A stretch of 64,000 bases of DNA from Dichomitus squalens LYAD-421 SS1 (GCF_000275845.1 NW_006766887.1:926270-990269), one strand, 5' to 3'. Shown: positions 50,101 through 61,641, counted from the first letter of the stretch. Made by a program: numbers and translations. Notes: a model not told the origin generated them from the sequence alone.

Positions 50101-52513
50101 GGCAACTGCTCTAACTCCGGGGGCTGGCCTAACACCCTCAGCTCCCTCCTGTCCTGCGCAGCGCCTGGTAGGCCATCCTCCGCATCCCCAGGAAGCGGCC
50201 CACCAAGCTCTTCCCTCAACTGCACGAAGGGTTCGCCCTCGTCGTCGTCCTCATCGTCGTCTTGCAGCCCATCATCGTCCGTCCACTGCGTTTCCTCCAT
50301 AATGGCCTCACCCTCATCGTCCACGTCCATCTCCCCGTCCGCCATCTCCGCCATCTCCTGCACTCTCGCGCGCCGCATCGCCTCCGCCTCTTCCTTAAAT
50401 CCGGACCGCGCAAGCGCGAGCCTCCGCATCTCCGTTTCCTCGTCCGTGTCGAATTCTGTGTCGGAGCTCTCGTCGTCATCGTCGTGCTGCTCGGCCGGGT
50501 CGCGGAAGTAGCGCGCATGCTCCTCTTCGACGCGCTCGGGGTCCAGGTACCGGTCCGGCTGCAAATTTCGCAGGTAATCACGCACGAAGTAATCTGGCTC
50601 CGCATCAGGAGGCACCTCCAACTCTTCCGGCGCGCGGTAGGTCGCGAGGCTAGGAGAGGCTAGTGGGGTGTCCCCGAGCGCCGCCTGAGAGCTAGACGGA
50701 ATGGGCGACGGGGGGAGCGTCATGGTAGGTAGAGGAGGCCGCCGCAGGCCGGCCGTGGAGGTCGAAGGCTGCATCACATCCGCCGTAGCGTCCTCGACAT
50801 TGATGAAATCGTAACTCGCACTACTCGAGGTTGCGAGTACCGGAGTGGACGGTCTAGTAGGCGTCCGCTCGTCTTCGTCGTCCTCGTCTTCGTCATCGTC
50901 GCTGTCGGAGCGGGGAGATGAGGGTGCGAAGGAGATACTGGCGGGCAGGTTGCCATTTCCCTTCTCCTTGTAAGGATTCGTTGACGTACCGGCCGAAGGT
51001 GAGTGCGCATCGCCATTCGAGGTAGACGGCGAAGGATAAGTAAACGTGAACTCCGAGAAAGCAGGAAGTTGATTCGGGTCTCGCGGACGCCTGTGATTGC
51101 GTTCCGGCGGCCAATTCTCGGGCTCGGGCTCGGGCTCGGACTTGGACGAGCTGCCATTCCGCTTCCGTAGCTCTTCATCGAAGTCTTCCGCTCTATGCGC
51201 GACATACCGCAGCCGCCGGAAGTCCTTGTCGTCATGCAAAGCCGCGCCCTCATCAAAGCTGGAGTCCCCTTCAAAAATCCTCGTCCTCCGAACCCTCCGA
51301 CGAGCTCTCAATGACCGACGCTCCTCGAGTGCAGTCGTGTGCACCCTCCGCTTCCCCTTCGCGACGCGTGACGGACCCGCTTCTTGACTGTCCTCGGACG
51401 CTTGAGCGCTTCCTCTTGTACGTGGCTTCTTCGTACGCGCTTGGAAAGCATAATCATCACGCCGCCCATAACGGCTGTCCGGTAACGGAATGGCTCGGTC
51501 GTGTTCAGGTTCCGCGACAACGGGTGGTGGTGGGGGCGGTAGTCGCGGCACAAGGTGCACTGGCGGTTCTTGAGCTTGGGGAGGTGGGTTTTCAGGAAGC
51601 GGGGGTAACGCATCCGCGCCCGGGTCAACTACACCATCACCGTCCTCGAACACGCCAGGGCGAGCGTTTTGTGTGATCCACTCCCTGAGGAGGAATATTG
51701 CGACGAAGCTGAGTACAATGATAGACGCGATGATCTGACCGGAGAAGATATCTGATGAGATGGTGCGGTACATGGGATGGACGAAAAGGGATATGGGAGT
51801 GGGGGACTGCGCGTCCGCGGAATCAGAGGACGTGGCATTCGCAACAGTGCCGTTCGCGACGACGCCAAGGTAGAAGTCGAGTTCAGAAGGGGGCCTCTTC
51901 ATTGCGCTGATCCACCATGCACTGCCCAAGATTTGAATAAAACAAAGAGACATACGCGCACAAGGGCACTCACGCTGAATCGCCCAAAGCGAAGTACACC
52001 CTCCATGTCCAAATCGTTGCCCACGGCAGAGCTGCTAGCCAGACAGTCGCTACGAGAGCTGCGCGGAGAGCGAAAAGAATGGCGGATACCACTTGATGGG
52101 AAAACTGTCGCAAGATCAGGAGGATGGGCAGCCTCTCGGGCATGTCCTTGGAATACACTGCAACGGGTGTGTGGGTGAGCATAGCCCGACAACCCAGACA
52201 GAATCAACACACCCTTGGTGAACGAGTACGGGTGTTTGCACACATCGCAGGTCTTCTTCTTGCTGTGTGCGAGCCATTCCGTCAAGCTTGCGGAGCGTCA
52301 ACTCGGTGGCACGCCAAAGGAAGGTCATACAACTCACCAATCCTGATGAATATACCTGATCGTCCCAGAGCACTTGCAGGGATGGAACAACGGCTGTCCG
52401 GGCTCCGCGGGGGCGCTGCAGATTCGGCAGGTGTCTATGGGAACCATACATAGTGAGCACAAGCGGGGTAGCATACGGGCACTCGTGTGATACGTGCCTT
52501 GATCCTCCTGCAT
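47128..52513 (-). CDS. RING-CH E3 ubiquitin ligase Doa10/Ssm4 (MARCH6-like), ER membrane
   Basis: Doa10 is the ER/inner nuclear membrane ligase of the ERAD-C pathway. The N-terminal RING-CH finger is complete after splicing: DTCRICSAPAEPGQPLFHPCKCSGT, then IRYIHQDC, LTEWLAHSKKKTCDVC and KHPYSFTK. Transmembrane segments follow (FALRAALVATVWLAALPW; IIASIIVLSFVAIFLLREW). A very long acidic Ser/Glu/Asp-rich cytosolic loop (about 51650-50060) precedes many further hydrophobic segments. The C-terminus is conserved as SWSQTIRDKEFLVELRLRNLE. Exon 1 is only 16 bp (52513-52498, MQEDQ) and needs a GC donor (CAAG|GCACGT) for the 63-bp first intron (52435-52497). Other starts with a GT donor are possible but give a worse N-terminus. 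The last intron lies near 47325-47395. I infer ten or more introns. It is divergent from the HD nucleotidase. Confidence 0.9.
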
Positions 52514-52797
52514 GGTTGCATGAGATACGCTGTTCACAGGCCAATACTTGGTCTCCTGCTGAAGCAGCAGGGCGGCGACGTCAAGTCGTCTCGTCAGAGA
52601 GAAAGTAGAAAGAGGAACGCCAGGATGGGAGACGCGGACAAGACGCGGATGGCGTATGGCGAAGGCGCCGGATGGTGCGGTTCAAGGCGCTTGCTCGGGC
52701 CGTCCGGGTCCACTTCTTGGCAGCTCCCCAACACCGCGGCGAATCCACCGAAGCTGCTTCTGAACGTCTTCGTCACAACAGGCGAGACACCTTGACT
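52514..52797. promoter_or_regulatory. Divergent promoter, DOA10 / HD nucleotidase
   Basis: 284 bp between start codons, with no TATA box seen. The two genes must share or overlap their control region. Confidence 0.4.
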
Positions 52798-53950
52798 ATG
52801 GCCGAAGAGACTTGCAGCACCACTCTCGCAAAACGTTCATTCCCTCCCCTGTACGTCTCGTCGGGGGACGTTGCACAAGACAAACTGGCCTTCTTCCATA
52901 TCCTCGAAAGACTCAAGGTATGGTATAGTCGCAACCATGCTTTTTGTTCGAGACTCGATGAACAGCGCTCCGAAGACCCAGAAGAGAACCGGCTGGGTTG
53001 ACCACAAAGTACGACGTTTGTAACCTACCAACATTTGAGCCTGTTTACAAGCCACTTCGTCCAGTAGGTCCCTGGTTCTGAGAGGTACGGAGCATGAATC
53101 GCATGAGATGAGATCACAGTCCTACACTCTGATCTATTCAGTATATCGGACCACATGTACCGCATGGCCATCCTTGCCATGTGTACTTCCGACCCGACAC
53201 TGGACGTCTCCAAGTGAGAGCTCCATCTTTCGTTCCTTGTAACGGTTAGCTCACTCCACAAAGATGCGTCATGATGGCTTTGGTACATGATCTCGCTGAG
53301 GCGCAGGGTATGCACCATGAAGCGTTCGTTTCCGGGCTCATGCATCTTAACGCGAGCTAGTTGGAGACATTGCGCCTCGAGAAGGTATCCCGAAAGCGGA
53401 GAAACGTCGACTAGAGGCGGCAAGTCTCAGCGATTGATCCTCGTCTGACGTCTAGTTTTGAAGACGACACAACAGGAAGCAATGCACAACTTCGTCCACG
53501 AGATGCTGCATGACAGCCCACCTGCTCAACGATTCATGGACCTGTGGAATGTAGGTCCTGATATCTTGACATCAGCCTCCACTACACCCATAGTCTTCTA
53601 GGAATATGAGGCGGGCGAGAGCAACGAGGCGAAGTTTGTCAAGGGTAGGAGCTTCCCTGCTATCCTCCAGGCTAGAGACAGACCTTATTTACGAACAATA
53701 CAGACCTCGACCGATTTGAGATGGCCTCACAAGGTATGCGGCGTCTTTCCCCCAAAGGACGTTCTGACTCCGGCGCTGTTACTCAGCCTTTGAATACGAG
53801 AAGAATCATGGGATGCAGACTCTCCAGCCCTTCTTCGACAGCAGCCTACCCTTCCTCAGGCATCCAGAGGTGCAAGAATGGGGACAAGCCCTTTCGGCGG
53901 AGAGGGAAAGGGAGAAGGGGACTCGGGAAGGACAGCCAGAGTCCACTTGA
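52798..53950 (+). CDS. HD-domain 5'-deoxynucleotidase (HDDC2/YfbR-like)
   Basis: This is a metal-dependent phosphohydrolase related to human HDDC2, bacterial YfbR and yeast YBR242W/YGL101W, which dephosphorylate deoxynucleoside monophosphates. Pieces spliced through about nine exons are KLAFFHILERLK, TQKRTGWVDHK, ISDHMYRMAILAMC (first metal His) and KCVMMALVHDLAEAQ (the HD pair). VGDIAPREGIPKAEKRRLEA, YEAGESNEAKFVK and DLDRFEMASQAFEYEK follow, with a charged tail ending EREREKGTREGQPEST. The first intron is 52918-52975. Between 53008 and 53145 I cannot recover the expected short N-x2-P-E-S block preceding SDHM. A micro-exon may be hidden there, or the block may be missing. The stop is TGA 53948-53950. 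Confidence 0.82.
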
Positions 53951-54045
53951 CTCCAGTGCCCGCAGGAACTGCTGAGGACAAGCAGTCAATTGCTCTCTAC
54001 AAGTCCACGGCCACGTGGAACAGCTAGCTGACCCATATCATCTGT

Positions 54046-55343
54046 CTACAAAGAATCAATCCAACTGCACACCCGCTTGAACACCTCCGTTCTCTCGGGC
54101 TCGTGCCAGTTGAAGATGAGAAAATCATGCACAGCGTCTGGAGAGAAGTCTTCGTGAACAACCACCGAATCCGCTTTCATCCTCTCCACCAACGCCTTCG
54201 AGTCGTCCAAGAATCTCTCCGCGCCACCCGTGGTGACGTACGTTTCCGGAAAGCCCTTAAACAGCGTCGAGCCCTCCGGGGGCTGAGCACCCACCGCAGC
54301 AGGAGAGAAGTAGCGATTGGTCTTGACAACATCCAGGTCCAGCGAACCCCGCAGGGACGTGATGGCATATTGAGCAAAGAACTCCCCCTTAGGAAGCCTC
54401 CTTGAGAAGATGTCCGAGAGCGCATTCTGTACACGAGACGACTCGGGCCCATCTCTGGATCCCATCAAGTCAAGCCATGCAGACGAGAGGAATAGGGCGC
54501 GCGGAGGCGGTAGAGAGGAGAGGTCGTTCTCGATGAGATGCCGCACGAGCGCGAGCGCGATGTTGCCTCCGGCCGAGTCGCCCGCGAATACGACATTCTT
54601 CGGCTCAAACCCACAATTCTGCACAAGGTAGCGATACGCGGCGAGCGAGTCCAACACCGCGGCGGGGAAGGGGTTGGCAGGGGGGTTAGGTGCCGACGCC
54701 GTCAGGCGGAAGTCGACTGAGAACGTCCGTTGCAATGTGCCTGAGCACTCCAGCAGGCCCCTGCTGATGTTGGCCGTCATATCGGATGGATGTGCAGTCC
54801 CTATCTGTGATGCACACGCGAATGAAAAAAACCATTGTGGTGAGCCTCAAGCGTGCGAGCAATTGGAAGATCAAGACGCACACAAAACGCGCCGCCATGC
54901 ATATGCAGGACGACCTTCTCGCCCGGTTGTGCGTTTGGTCCGTTCCACGCCGAGCCCCTCCTGAGGAACCAGTACCCAGCGATCTTCGCTGGCTTAACCC
55001 CAGTTATGTCTGCGAATCGACGAATCTCGCCACAGAACAACGGCGAGTCGTCCGGAATAGGCTCAAGCCAGACGAATTTGGCGTTTGTCAAGGAGCTATC
55101 CAGGACTTCTTGCAAAGGATCGCGATGGCTGAGCTGAAGATGAATCTTGACCGTGAAGAGCTCCTGCAGCTCCTGAAAGCTTCGAATGATCAAGGAACGC
55201 TTGATTGTCCATGTAGGGCGAGGTCGACGAGAAGGAGAGATGTATGAAAGGAACCAAGCGGGGATTTTGACGAGGATGAAGGTGCCAAAGGAGTACACAA
55301 GGTAGGCTGCCCTGAAAGGTTGGTATTCAAGCAGTTTAGCCAT
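54046..55343 (-). CDS. Alpha/beta hydrolase, hormone-sensitive-lipase type
   Basis: This 406-residue esterase/lipase-like protein has two exons (55343-54882 and 54804-54046, 77-bp intron restoring GGAFCIGTAHPSDM). A hydrophobic N-terminal segment (AYLVYSFGTFILVKIPAWFLSYI) suggests a membrane anchor. Motifs are the oxyanion-hole HMHGGAF, nucleophile elbow GDSAGGN, the Ser-Ala-Trp-Leu-Asp region (LFLSSAWLDL), and the catalytic His in DAVHDFLIF. A Gly-Gly context (YVTTGGAERFLDDSKAL) precedes it where the family normally has an acid residue. The substrate is unknown. This family includes steryl acetyl hydrolase-like enzymes with an N-terminal anchor. Confidence 0.88.
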
Positions 55344-56685
55344 CGTCACCTGCGCGCCAGAACCCAATCGAACACTGAGAGTGGTTCGAGCTCAAGTTGA
55401 ATGCAGACACGAAATATGACGTTAAGTGATCTCCCACCCACTTGTCTGGGCCCGAACGACGAGGAATCACCAAGTAGAAACGTTCATTTCCCACCCCATT
55501 GTCCGGGCCCGCTATGACTGAGCTTTGGCGCCCACTGAATTGGTGCGTTCGGGCCCGTCGAACAACGGGACTCATTCGGCCCATGATGAACGTTGAACGC
55601 CAGCCACGAATGGCCCATCCGTCTTGAGATTCAGCTGCCAACGGTGCGCCCAGAATTGAATGGCGGCGCAGGGGTGGCGCTGGACTCGTTGGTAAGACTT
55701 TTGGATGTACTTAGTGCTAGAATGTGGGGGCAGCGGCTAGCGGCAACCTAGTGGCAGACTGTACTCAGTCAACAGGTGAGGGAAAAAAGCCCGCAGTGCC
55801 ATAAATTCTCGGAGTAAGCGACCTGGATACAACCTCCTTGCCCGATGCCCGTGGTCAAACGTGGGTCCACAGCTCGAATAGGACCTGAGGGTTGGGGTCG
55901 TGATCACATCCTTGAGTCGGCATACCGGCGACCATTAGGACTAAGTCGCGAGATTGGCATTCTATTGTAGGGATGAACGCACTGGGACCACTGGTCGGCA
56001 CATTGTAAAGTTCTGCGCCTTGAGTTGCATTACCGTCTGAGATCGGGGGCCCCACCCGTAGAGATGACAATAATGCCTGATCTTCTTGACGCATCCCTTA
56101 TATCATTCGCAGCGAACACTACACTGAGGATTGAAGCCAATTCCTATCGGACAACGGAGCATGAGAAGGCGCAACACGGACTTTTTCCGCTGGCCACGTA
56201 GCAGTGGATCACTCAGATGCATGCCGACATTTGTATTGGGAGGGGCTACGGCATGATCAGATGCCTAGGAACACAGGGTAGAGTTTTTCCAGGAACGTTG
56301 CGATAGCGATTAGCAGAAGACAGACTCATGTAGATGACATGACATGGTGTACTGGCGTGTGGGAAAACATGAGGGGAAGACGTGAGCATTAAGACGTAAA
56401 AGGATCTTGCGTGACGAAGCATGAGCATAGCAAGGCGGACGACAAACTGAGGGAGTGGAATCTGAGACGAGCGGTGTATGTATGGCAGTGATTAGACGAT
56501 GATATCTCACTTCGTGAGGGATGAGAGCTGGACGAAGGCAATGAGTCGAGGTCCGCATCCCGACGATGCGCTTCTGCGAATGGAAGGGTGGGGCCAAGAC
56601 TCGACAGACACATAGGTGACGGCCACCCATCAGCTAGTACGAGAGCCATTCTTGTAATGACGCCGCGCGGCGCAATATACGCTTT
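55344..56685. other. Intergenic region with short GGGCCC-centred repeats
   Basis: 1342 bp without a gene I can support. Between about 55427 and 55560 the motif ggtcc/gggcccg recurs. Two imperfect direct copies (ctcccacccacttgtctggg at about 55430 and ttcccaccccattgtccggg at about 55489) lie 59 bp apart. A gggcccgaacg (55448) is mirrored by cgttcgggccc (55546). This could be a cis-regulatory array for the hydrolase gene or a small repeat remnant. Confidence 0.35.
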
Positions 56686-58620
56686 TCAGGAATGGTGCAT
56701 GGTGATCCCCGAGAAGAAGTCCGTCATGCTTGGCTGCTCGCGTGCCGCGGCGCTGAACCGACCCCAGTTCACCCACCACTCCTCCGCCGCATCTCCGGCG
56801 TCGTATGCGAATATTTCGGCGATTTCCTCGAATTGGGCCTTGAGCGTGCCCTCGTCCCAATCGTCATTTTTTGCGCGCATGTCGGCGTTGCGCTTGTCCG
56901 CCAAGGGGCCGTCGGGGAGTGCCACCATCCGCGCGTTTCCGACATCCGCGGCATTAACGAGCTCGCATCGTCGCTGACGAAGCTCTTGGTACGCACTGAG
57001 GAAGGAAGGGACCTGGTCGATCATGTTCAGATGGGAGAACAGTGAACCAAGCACGACTGCATCCTCGACTGCCATGCTAGTCCCGTGTGTGCCGCCAGGC
57101 TAGAGCGTCATAGTGTGAGAGCTGTCCAGTGGCTATGGGTGGACAGCGAAGGTCTACTCACGAAGGACGGGTGCGCGGCGTCGCCGAGAAGAACAATTCG
57201 GCCAGTAGAGTCGATCCATTCGTCTACTTTGTCGCGAGTCTTCCACTGGGTACGGATGAGATTGGTCGTCAGCTTGAGCGCCTTCTGAACTCTTAGAAGA
57301 TGGGAGCGGTCAGATTGCAGTAGGACAATGGTCGGACGAAAGACGCTTACGCCAAGCCATAAGCGTTGGTGTCAAGATTCGCTGTGGAATAGATTTCGTC
57401 CCAAGTTTCCTCGCCGCCCTGGGGAAGCCCGTACAAGTTGTTCCAAGAATAGATATGGTATGCATACTGTTTCTTCGCCGCCTGTATGATATGAGCATCT
57501 ATAAAGTTAGCAGGAATCACAATGCAACGCACGGATGTGGAAAAGCCTACCACGGGGTGTCCTAATCACACCCACATGTGAATATCAATAAGACATACTG
57601 AAGACAAGAAATGGGAAGCACATACCGGCCATGCTGCGACCGGGTGCCATACCGATTGCCCACTATTGCATCCCTCAGTTGCCATACGGACACCTCATCA
57701 AAGTATGGCGTATGCTCACCTCATCAGATAGTATGAATGGCGCGAGGTCGGGGTCATCCAGCATATCTTCAGCATCGACGACCCCGGTATAAAGCGTCAT
57801 GCCACCAGGCTCCGCGCAGTCCTCCTCCTCTGAAACCACCTGTCGCACCAGGCTTCTGCACCCATCGGCACCCACCAGGATGTCGGCTGTAATGACCTCC
57901 CCACTTGCAAGAGTCACAGTGGGTTTAGCGTCCTCTTCCGTCCCCTGACGCACGGAGGTCACCTCGGTGTTGTAGTCGATAGTGGCGCCTGCATCTGTTG
58001 CAAGCTTGTGGAGTGTCCTCACAAGGTCCTTGTGCTATGAATGGTGGGTCAGACAACACGTATGTGCGCCTGTAAGAGAGGTGGTTCGCTCACATGCATT
58101 AGGAGGAAGTCGCCACCGGTCTCGGCGAGTACGGCAGGTTTCCACTCTAAATATCCCACAACCTCCCCAGTTCGTACTTGTCATTGAAGTGTCAATAGCA
58201 TCAGGCCAGAGCGGCGGGGGTGATACACGAGACGCACTTACAGTTGAATGATGGCGAGCCAACACACCGCACGGATAGCTTCCTGAGCTCCTCCTCGCCG
58301 ATCCACTGTCGGAGGATTTTGCTAAAATTGGGAGGCACGCGGTGCCCGCCGCTTGGCAGATCCATGCCATTCTTTTCAAGGACTCTGACCCGCTGTCCTG
58401 CTTTGCTGAGCACGTAGGCGACGGCAAGGCCGCCAACACCTGGGAGTGAAGAAGTATGAAACATCAGAACCTGAGCAACGCATTGCGTGGAGACATCCAA
58501 ATACGACCACAGTGGGAGTGAACGGGACTGAAGAAAATGGCCATAGACCACGTACGAACCTCCGCCAACAACGATGAAGTCGAGGGAGAGGGCAGCCGGG
58601 GAGGGTATAGCAGACATCAT
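56686..58620 (-). CDS. Group A FAD-dependent monooxygenase (salicylate-hydroxylase-like), copy 1
   Basis: This is an NAD(P)H-dependent flavoprotein aromatic-hydroxylase-type enzyme. After splicing it has the dinucleotide-binding motif DFIVVGGGVGGLAVAYVLSKAGQRVRVLEK. Next are NFSKILRQWIGEEELRK, RTGEVVGYLEWKPAV and HHKDLVRTLHKLA. The DG motif is VGADGCRSLVR, then MTLYTGVVDAED. The GD motif is GRIVLLGDAAHPSF, followed by PGGTHGTSMAVEDAVVLGSL and a helical tail. About nine exons; supported junctions are the first (inside the GGG motif), the one after SFN, the one after LLMH and the one after ILSDE. The two small exons near 57500-57560 are uncertain. A tandem paralogue follows at 62843. The substrate is unknown and no pathway genes accompany it. 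Confidence 0.87.
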
Positions 58621-59348
58621 GGGCTGCGGCGAAAGACGGAGAGCAGAACTGGAGATGCTTTATGTGTTGTTGCGAAGGACGGGGTGAGTGCACATGTGAA
58701 AGACCGGGGTGGATTGGGAGTCCAGAGTCGAGAGCGTCTCGAAGCAAATGAGTTCAGACATCATATACAACCCCGGCGGCGACCAGAAATGCGGCCCATT
58801 CCAGATGCCATACGGGCTTCGTTCGTTCTCATCGCTTGGAGTCGGCTAGTACGACTGGAAGGAAGAGCCCCAGCGTAGACGACGCCCGGCAAGGCGTAGA
58901 ATCCCATCGCTAAGTCAATAAAAATGCTGAACGCGTCAAACCGGATCGAATGCCGTGTTGCTTCACAGTTATGTCAAGGAGATTACTGATGTATGCCACG
59001 TTGGCCCATCTGTTCCTGCACGAATATATTTGGATGATCACCGGTCAGTGCTCTAGCACTGAGAACGTGAGAAGCCTAGTCGTGACAAACGTCGAATCTA
59101 CTTACCGGTCAGTACTAGCAGTGCGCCAACGTTATCGATGTGCATCGCCGACACTAAGGACGTTCTACTAACGGACGTTGCATTCAGCCGAGAAGAGCTC
59201 TGACGGAATCACAGCCCCGTCGCGGACCCCAGGAAATTTGTGGGCGGTCGTGTAAATACATCATGGTGGCAGATGAACAGCAGCTGAGGAAAACTCCGAG
59301 GGCTGCGGTGACACGAGAATTGAGATGATCTTAGGAGATGGCCAAAAT
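58621..59348. other. Intergenic region upstream of FAD monooxygenase copy 1
   Basis: About 730 bp holding the presumed promoter. I see no gene. Sequence becomes repeat-like toward the inverted-repeat unit at 59349. Confidence 0.35.
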
Positions 59349-60649
59349 ATCGAGACTGTTGAGTCCGGCGAGTCTGCCGGACTCTGGCGGACTCCGAGGA
59401 TCACATGACGCTCTCGGGAAGTACCCCTGGCGCCCAGACACCTAGACCCTGCTGATACAGTATCGCTACATCTCGGTATTCTATGACCACCTCATCGTCT
59501 CAGCTCCTGCTTACTGCCTGCCCATATGTATTGTATTGTATTGCATAGCATAGAAGTCGAATCTAATGGTATTTTTCATTTACATGCATATTTATCCTAA
59601 GGTCGCTCCCGCAAGTTTGGGGTATTGAGGTCTTCGCGGCGCTGTTGCTCATGACCCCACCTTGCATTGGGACGAATAGCAGCAGGAAGACGACGTTCGT
59701 AAAGGCCCTCATCGGGATGCTAGCATCAGCAGACATCAGAGGGAAGAATACCCGACACCCTGCCGCAAAGATTGGCTACTTTGCGCAACACCATGTCGAC
59801 GAGCTCCACCAGTACCCTGCTCTGCTCTCTCCTTCATAGAGGAGAGGAATATGGAGTGCGCGGAGCAAGCGATTCCGTACGCACCTGGCAAGTACAGGAT
59901 CAGAGCCATCGCTCTCCAGCCTGGCGCTCCCTTAGCGGAAGCTAGATGGTTCCCATCGTGTTCACTTTGGCGACGTTCGGGTCGTCTCTCCACCTTCAGG
60001 TTGTCTTGGACGAGCCAACCAACCACCTCAACTACCTGACAACAAAGGCACTTTGGAGATGGAGGTGTTAGAGTAATAAATGGGTCACAGTGCACGTCGT
60101 AACCCATGACCAGTCCTTTGTCTCCAAGGCAGCTGAGCAGGTTTACGCAGTAAAGAAAGGTCTAGTGTACTTAAAGGCAGGTATGGAGGAGTACGTCACA
60201 TTGTATCGCAAAAGCAATATAAAGTGACAAGTGCATTGAGCTTGTATGTTATTTTTCATGTAGACTAGATGAGGGCTCGCCGATTGCACTAGACAGATGT
60301 TGTGTGCAATTGAATTACCTGCTACCGATTGAGGATGGCGGAAGCCGTTTCTTCGAGCTGGTTTACATTCGCCAGTGGCAGGTTTTGTGCCATGAGGAGC
60401 GCACAAGTCTCATATATTCCGTAGACAACATGATACAATACGTGGGCGGGGCGCGTCAATGGTTTGTATCCGGAGGATAGCTCCAGCCGCGAACATGCAC
60501 CGTGAAGCCGACCTCTGCGCTGGCACAAGAAACTCACAAAAGGCGCCAGGGGGATCTAGCGGCAATCAGCAGTGCCTTGCTTGGCCAGATCATGTGATCC
60601 CCGGAGTCCGGCGGAGTCCGCCAGACTCGCTGGACTCAACGGTCTCGAT
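59349..60649. mobile_element. Candidate inverted-repeat element enclosing an ABC-F gene fragment
   Basis: Terminal inverted repeats of 60 bp lie at 59349-59408 and 60590-60649 (both read atcgagac, then gttgagtcc, then ...ggatcacatga inward). They differ at only a handful of positions. A further matching block, cccctggcgcc, lies inward on the left (about 59424-59434), and its reverse complement, ggcgccagggg, lies on the right (about 60542-60552). The repeats themselves contain alternating gagtcc/ggactc palindromes. I see no target-site duplication and no transposase. The interior (about 1.18 kb) holds a decayed ABC-F ATPase fragment. This could be a transposon that captured a gene piece, or an old inverted duplication. 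Confidence 0.6.
59641..60225 (+). pseudogene. Decayed ABC-F ATPase fragment (translation-factor-type ABC protein)
   Basis: The plus strand shows a recognisable second nucleotide-binding domain in broken frames. It has a Walker A-like GTNSSRKTTFVKALIG where the conserved Gly of GKT is Arg, then HPAAKIGYFAQHHVDEL. After a frame change comes a remnant around VFTLATFG with no intact LSGGQ signature. Intact Walker B and D-loop follow (VVLDEPTNHLNYLTTKALW), then an in-frame stop (near 60070), then VTHDQSFVSKAAEQVYAVKKG and a stop at about 60225. ABC-F proteins act on ribosomes (Gcn20, Arb1, EF3 relatives). The broken Walker A, lost signature and stops make this non-functional. It lies wholly inside the inverted-repeat unit 59349-60649. 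Confidence 0.75.
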
Positions 60650-60945
60650 GTTCTCGAGATGGCGGCGTGGCACTGGCAATACTTGACGCCCGCATACCTT
60701 CTGATGTCAACATGCCGCTGGCTCAGCCAAGGACCCCCGGTTATTCACTCAGAGGAATGATCCGATTTTCCAAAATCTTGCCATAAATGTCCGAAGGATC
60801 AGGCCTTTCCGGGAGCCAAATCTGTCCGGATTCGATCAGGCCTTCCGTATTTGTGCGCAAATTTGGCCGGACTATAGATCAGGCCATCTGGCGGCATGAT
60901 GTTGTCCGGATTGGGCAGATCAGGCGCCCAGAGGCTGAATTTTCG

Positions 60946-61177
60946 CTCAGGGAATGTCCATATTGTTTGTTTGAGAGATCTACGGCAATCTGGACAACAT
61001 AGAGTATGCTAGGGGTCATCTTGCAAATGGAGAGGCAAGAAATTCTGTCACTCAGCAGGCTGCCCTACCTCTTGCCCTCCAGCGCTTCTTGCGCAATTTC
61101 TCAGTTCACCGCCGGAAATGCAGAAACGTCCCTTTATGTTCCGGGATACAAGGAAAAGAGATAGCGACACCGGTTTG
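60946..61177. repeat. Left copy of the gap-flanking duplication
   Basis: This 232-bp copy starts ctcagggaatgtccat and ends at the first N. It is matched by 61642-61874 with one difference that I can find, an extra A in a homopolymer (ggaaaagag here, ggaaaaagag there). Confidence 0.9.
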
Positions 61178-61641
61178 NNNNNNNNNNNNNNNNNNNNNNN
61201 NNNNNNNNNNNNNNNNNNNNNNNNNNNNNNNNNNNNNNNNNNNNNNNNNNNNNNNNNNNNNNNNNNNNNNNNNNNNNNNNNNNNNNNNNNNNNNNNNNNN
61301 NNNNNNNNNNNNNNNNNNNNNNNNNNNNNNNNNNNNNNNNNNNNNNNNNNNNNNNNNNNNNNNNNNNNNNNNNNNNNNNNNNNNNNNNNNNNNNNNNNNN
61401 NNNNNNNNNNNNNNNNNNNNNNNNNNNNNNNNNNNNNNNNNNNNNNNNNNNNNNNNNNNNNNNNNNNNNNNNNNNNNNNNNNNNNNNNNNNNNNNNNNNN
61501 NNNNNNNNNNNNNNNNNNNNNNNNNNNNNNNNNNNNNNNNNNNNNNNNNNNNNNNNNNNNNNNNNNNNNNNNNNNNNNNNNNNNNNNNNNNNNNNNNNNN
61601 NNNNNNNNNNNNNNNNNNNNNNNNNNNNNNNNNNNNNNNNN
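61178..61641. other. Assembly gap (464 N)
   Basis: Run of unknown bases. The open frames that seem to cross it are artefacts of reading N as any residue. Confidence 0.99.
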
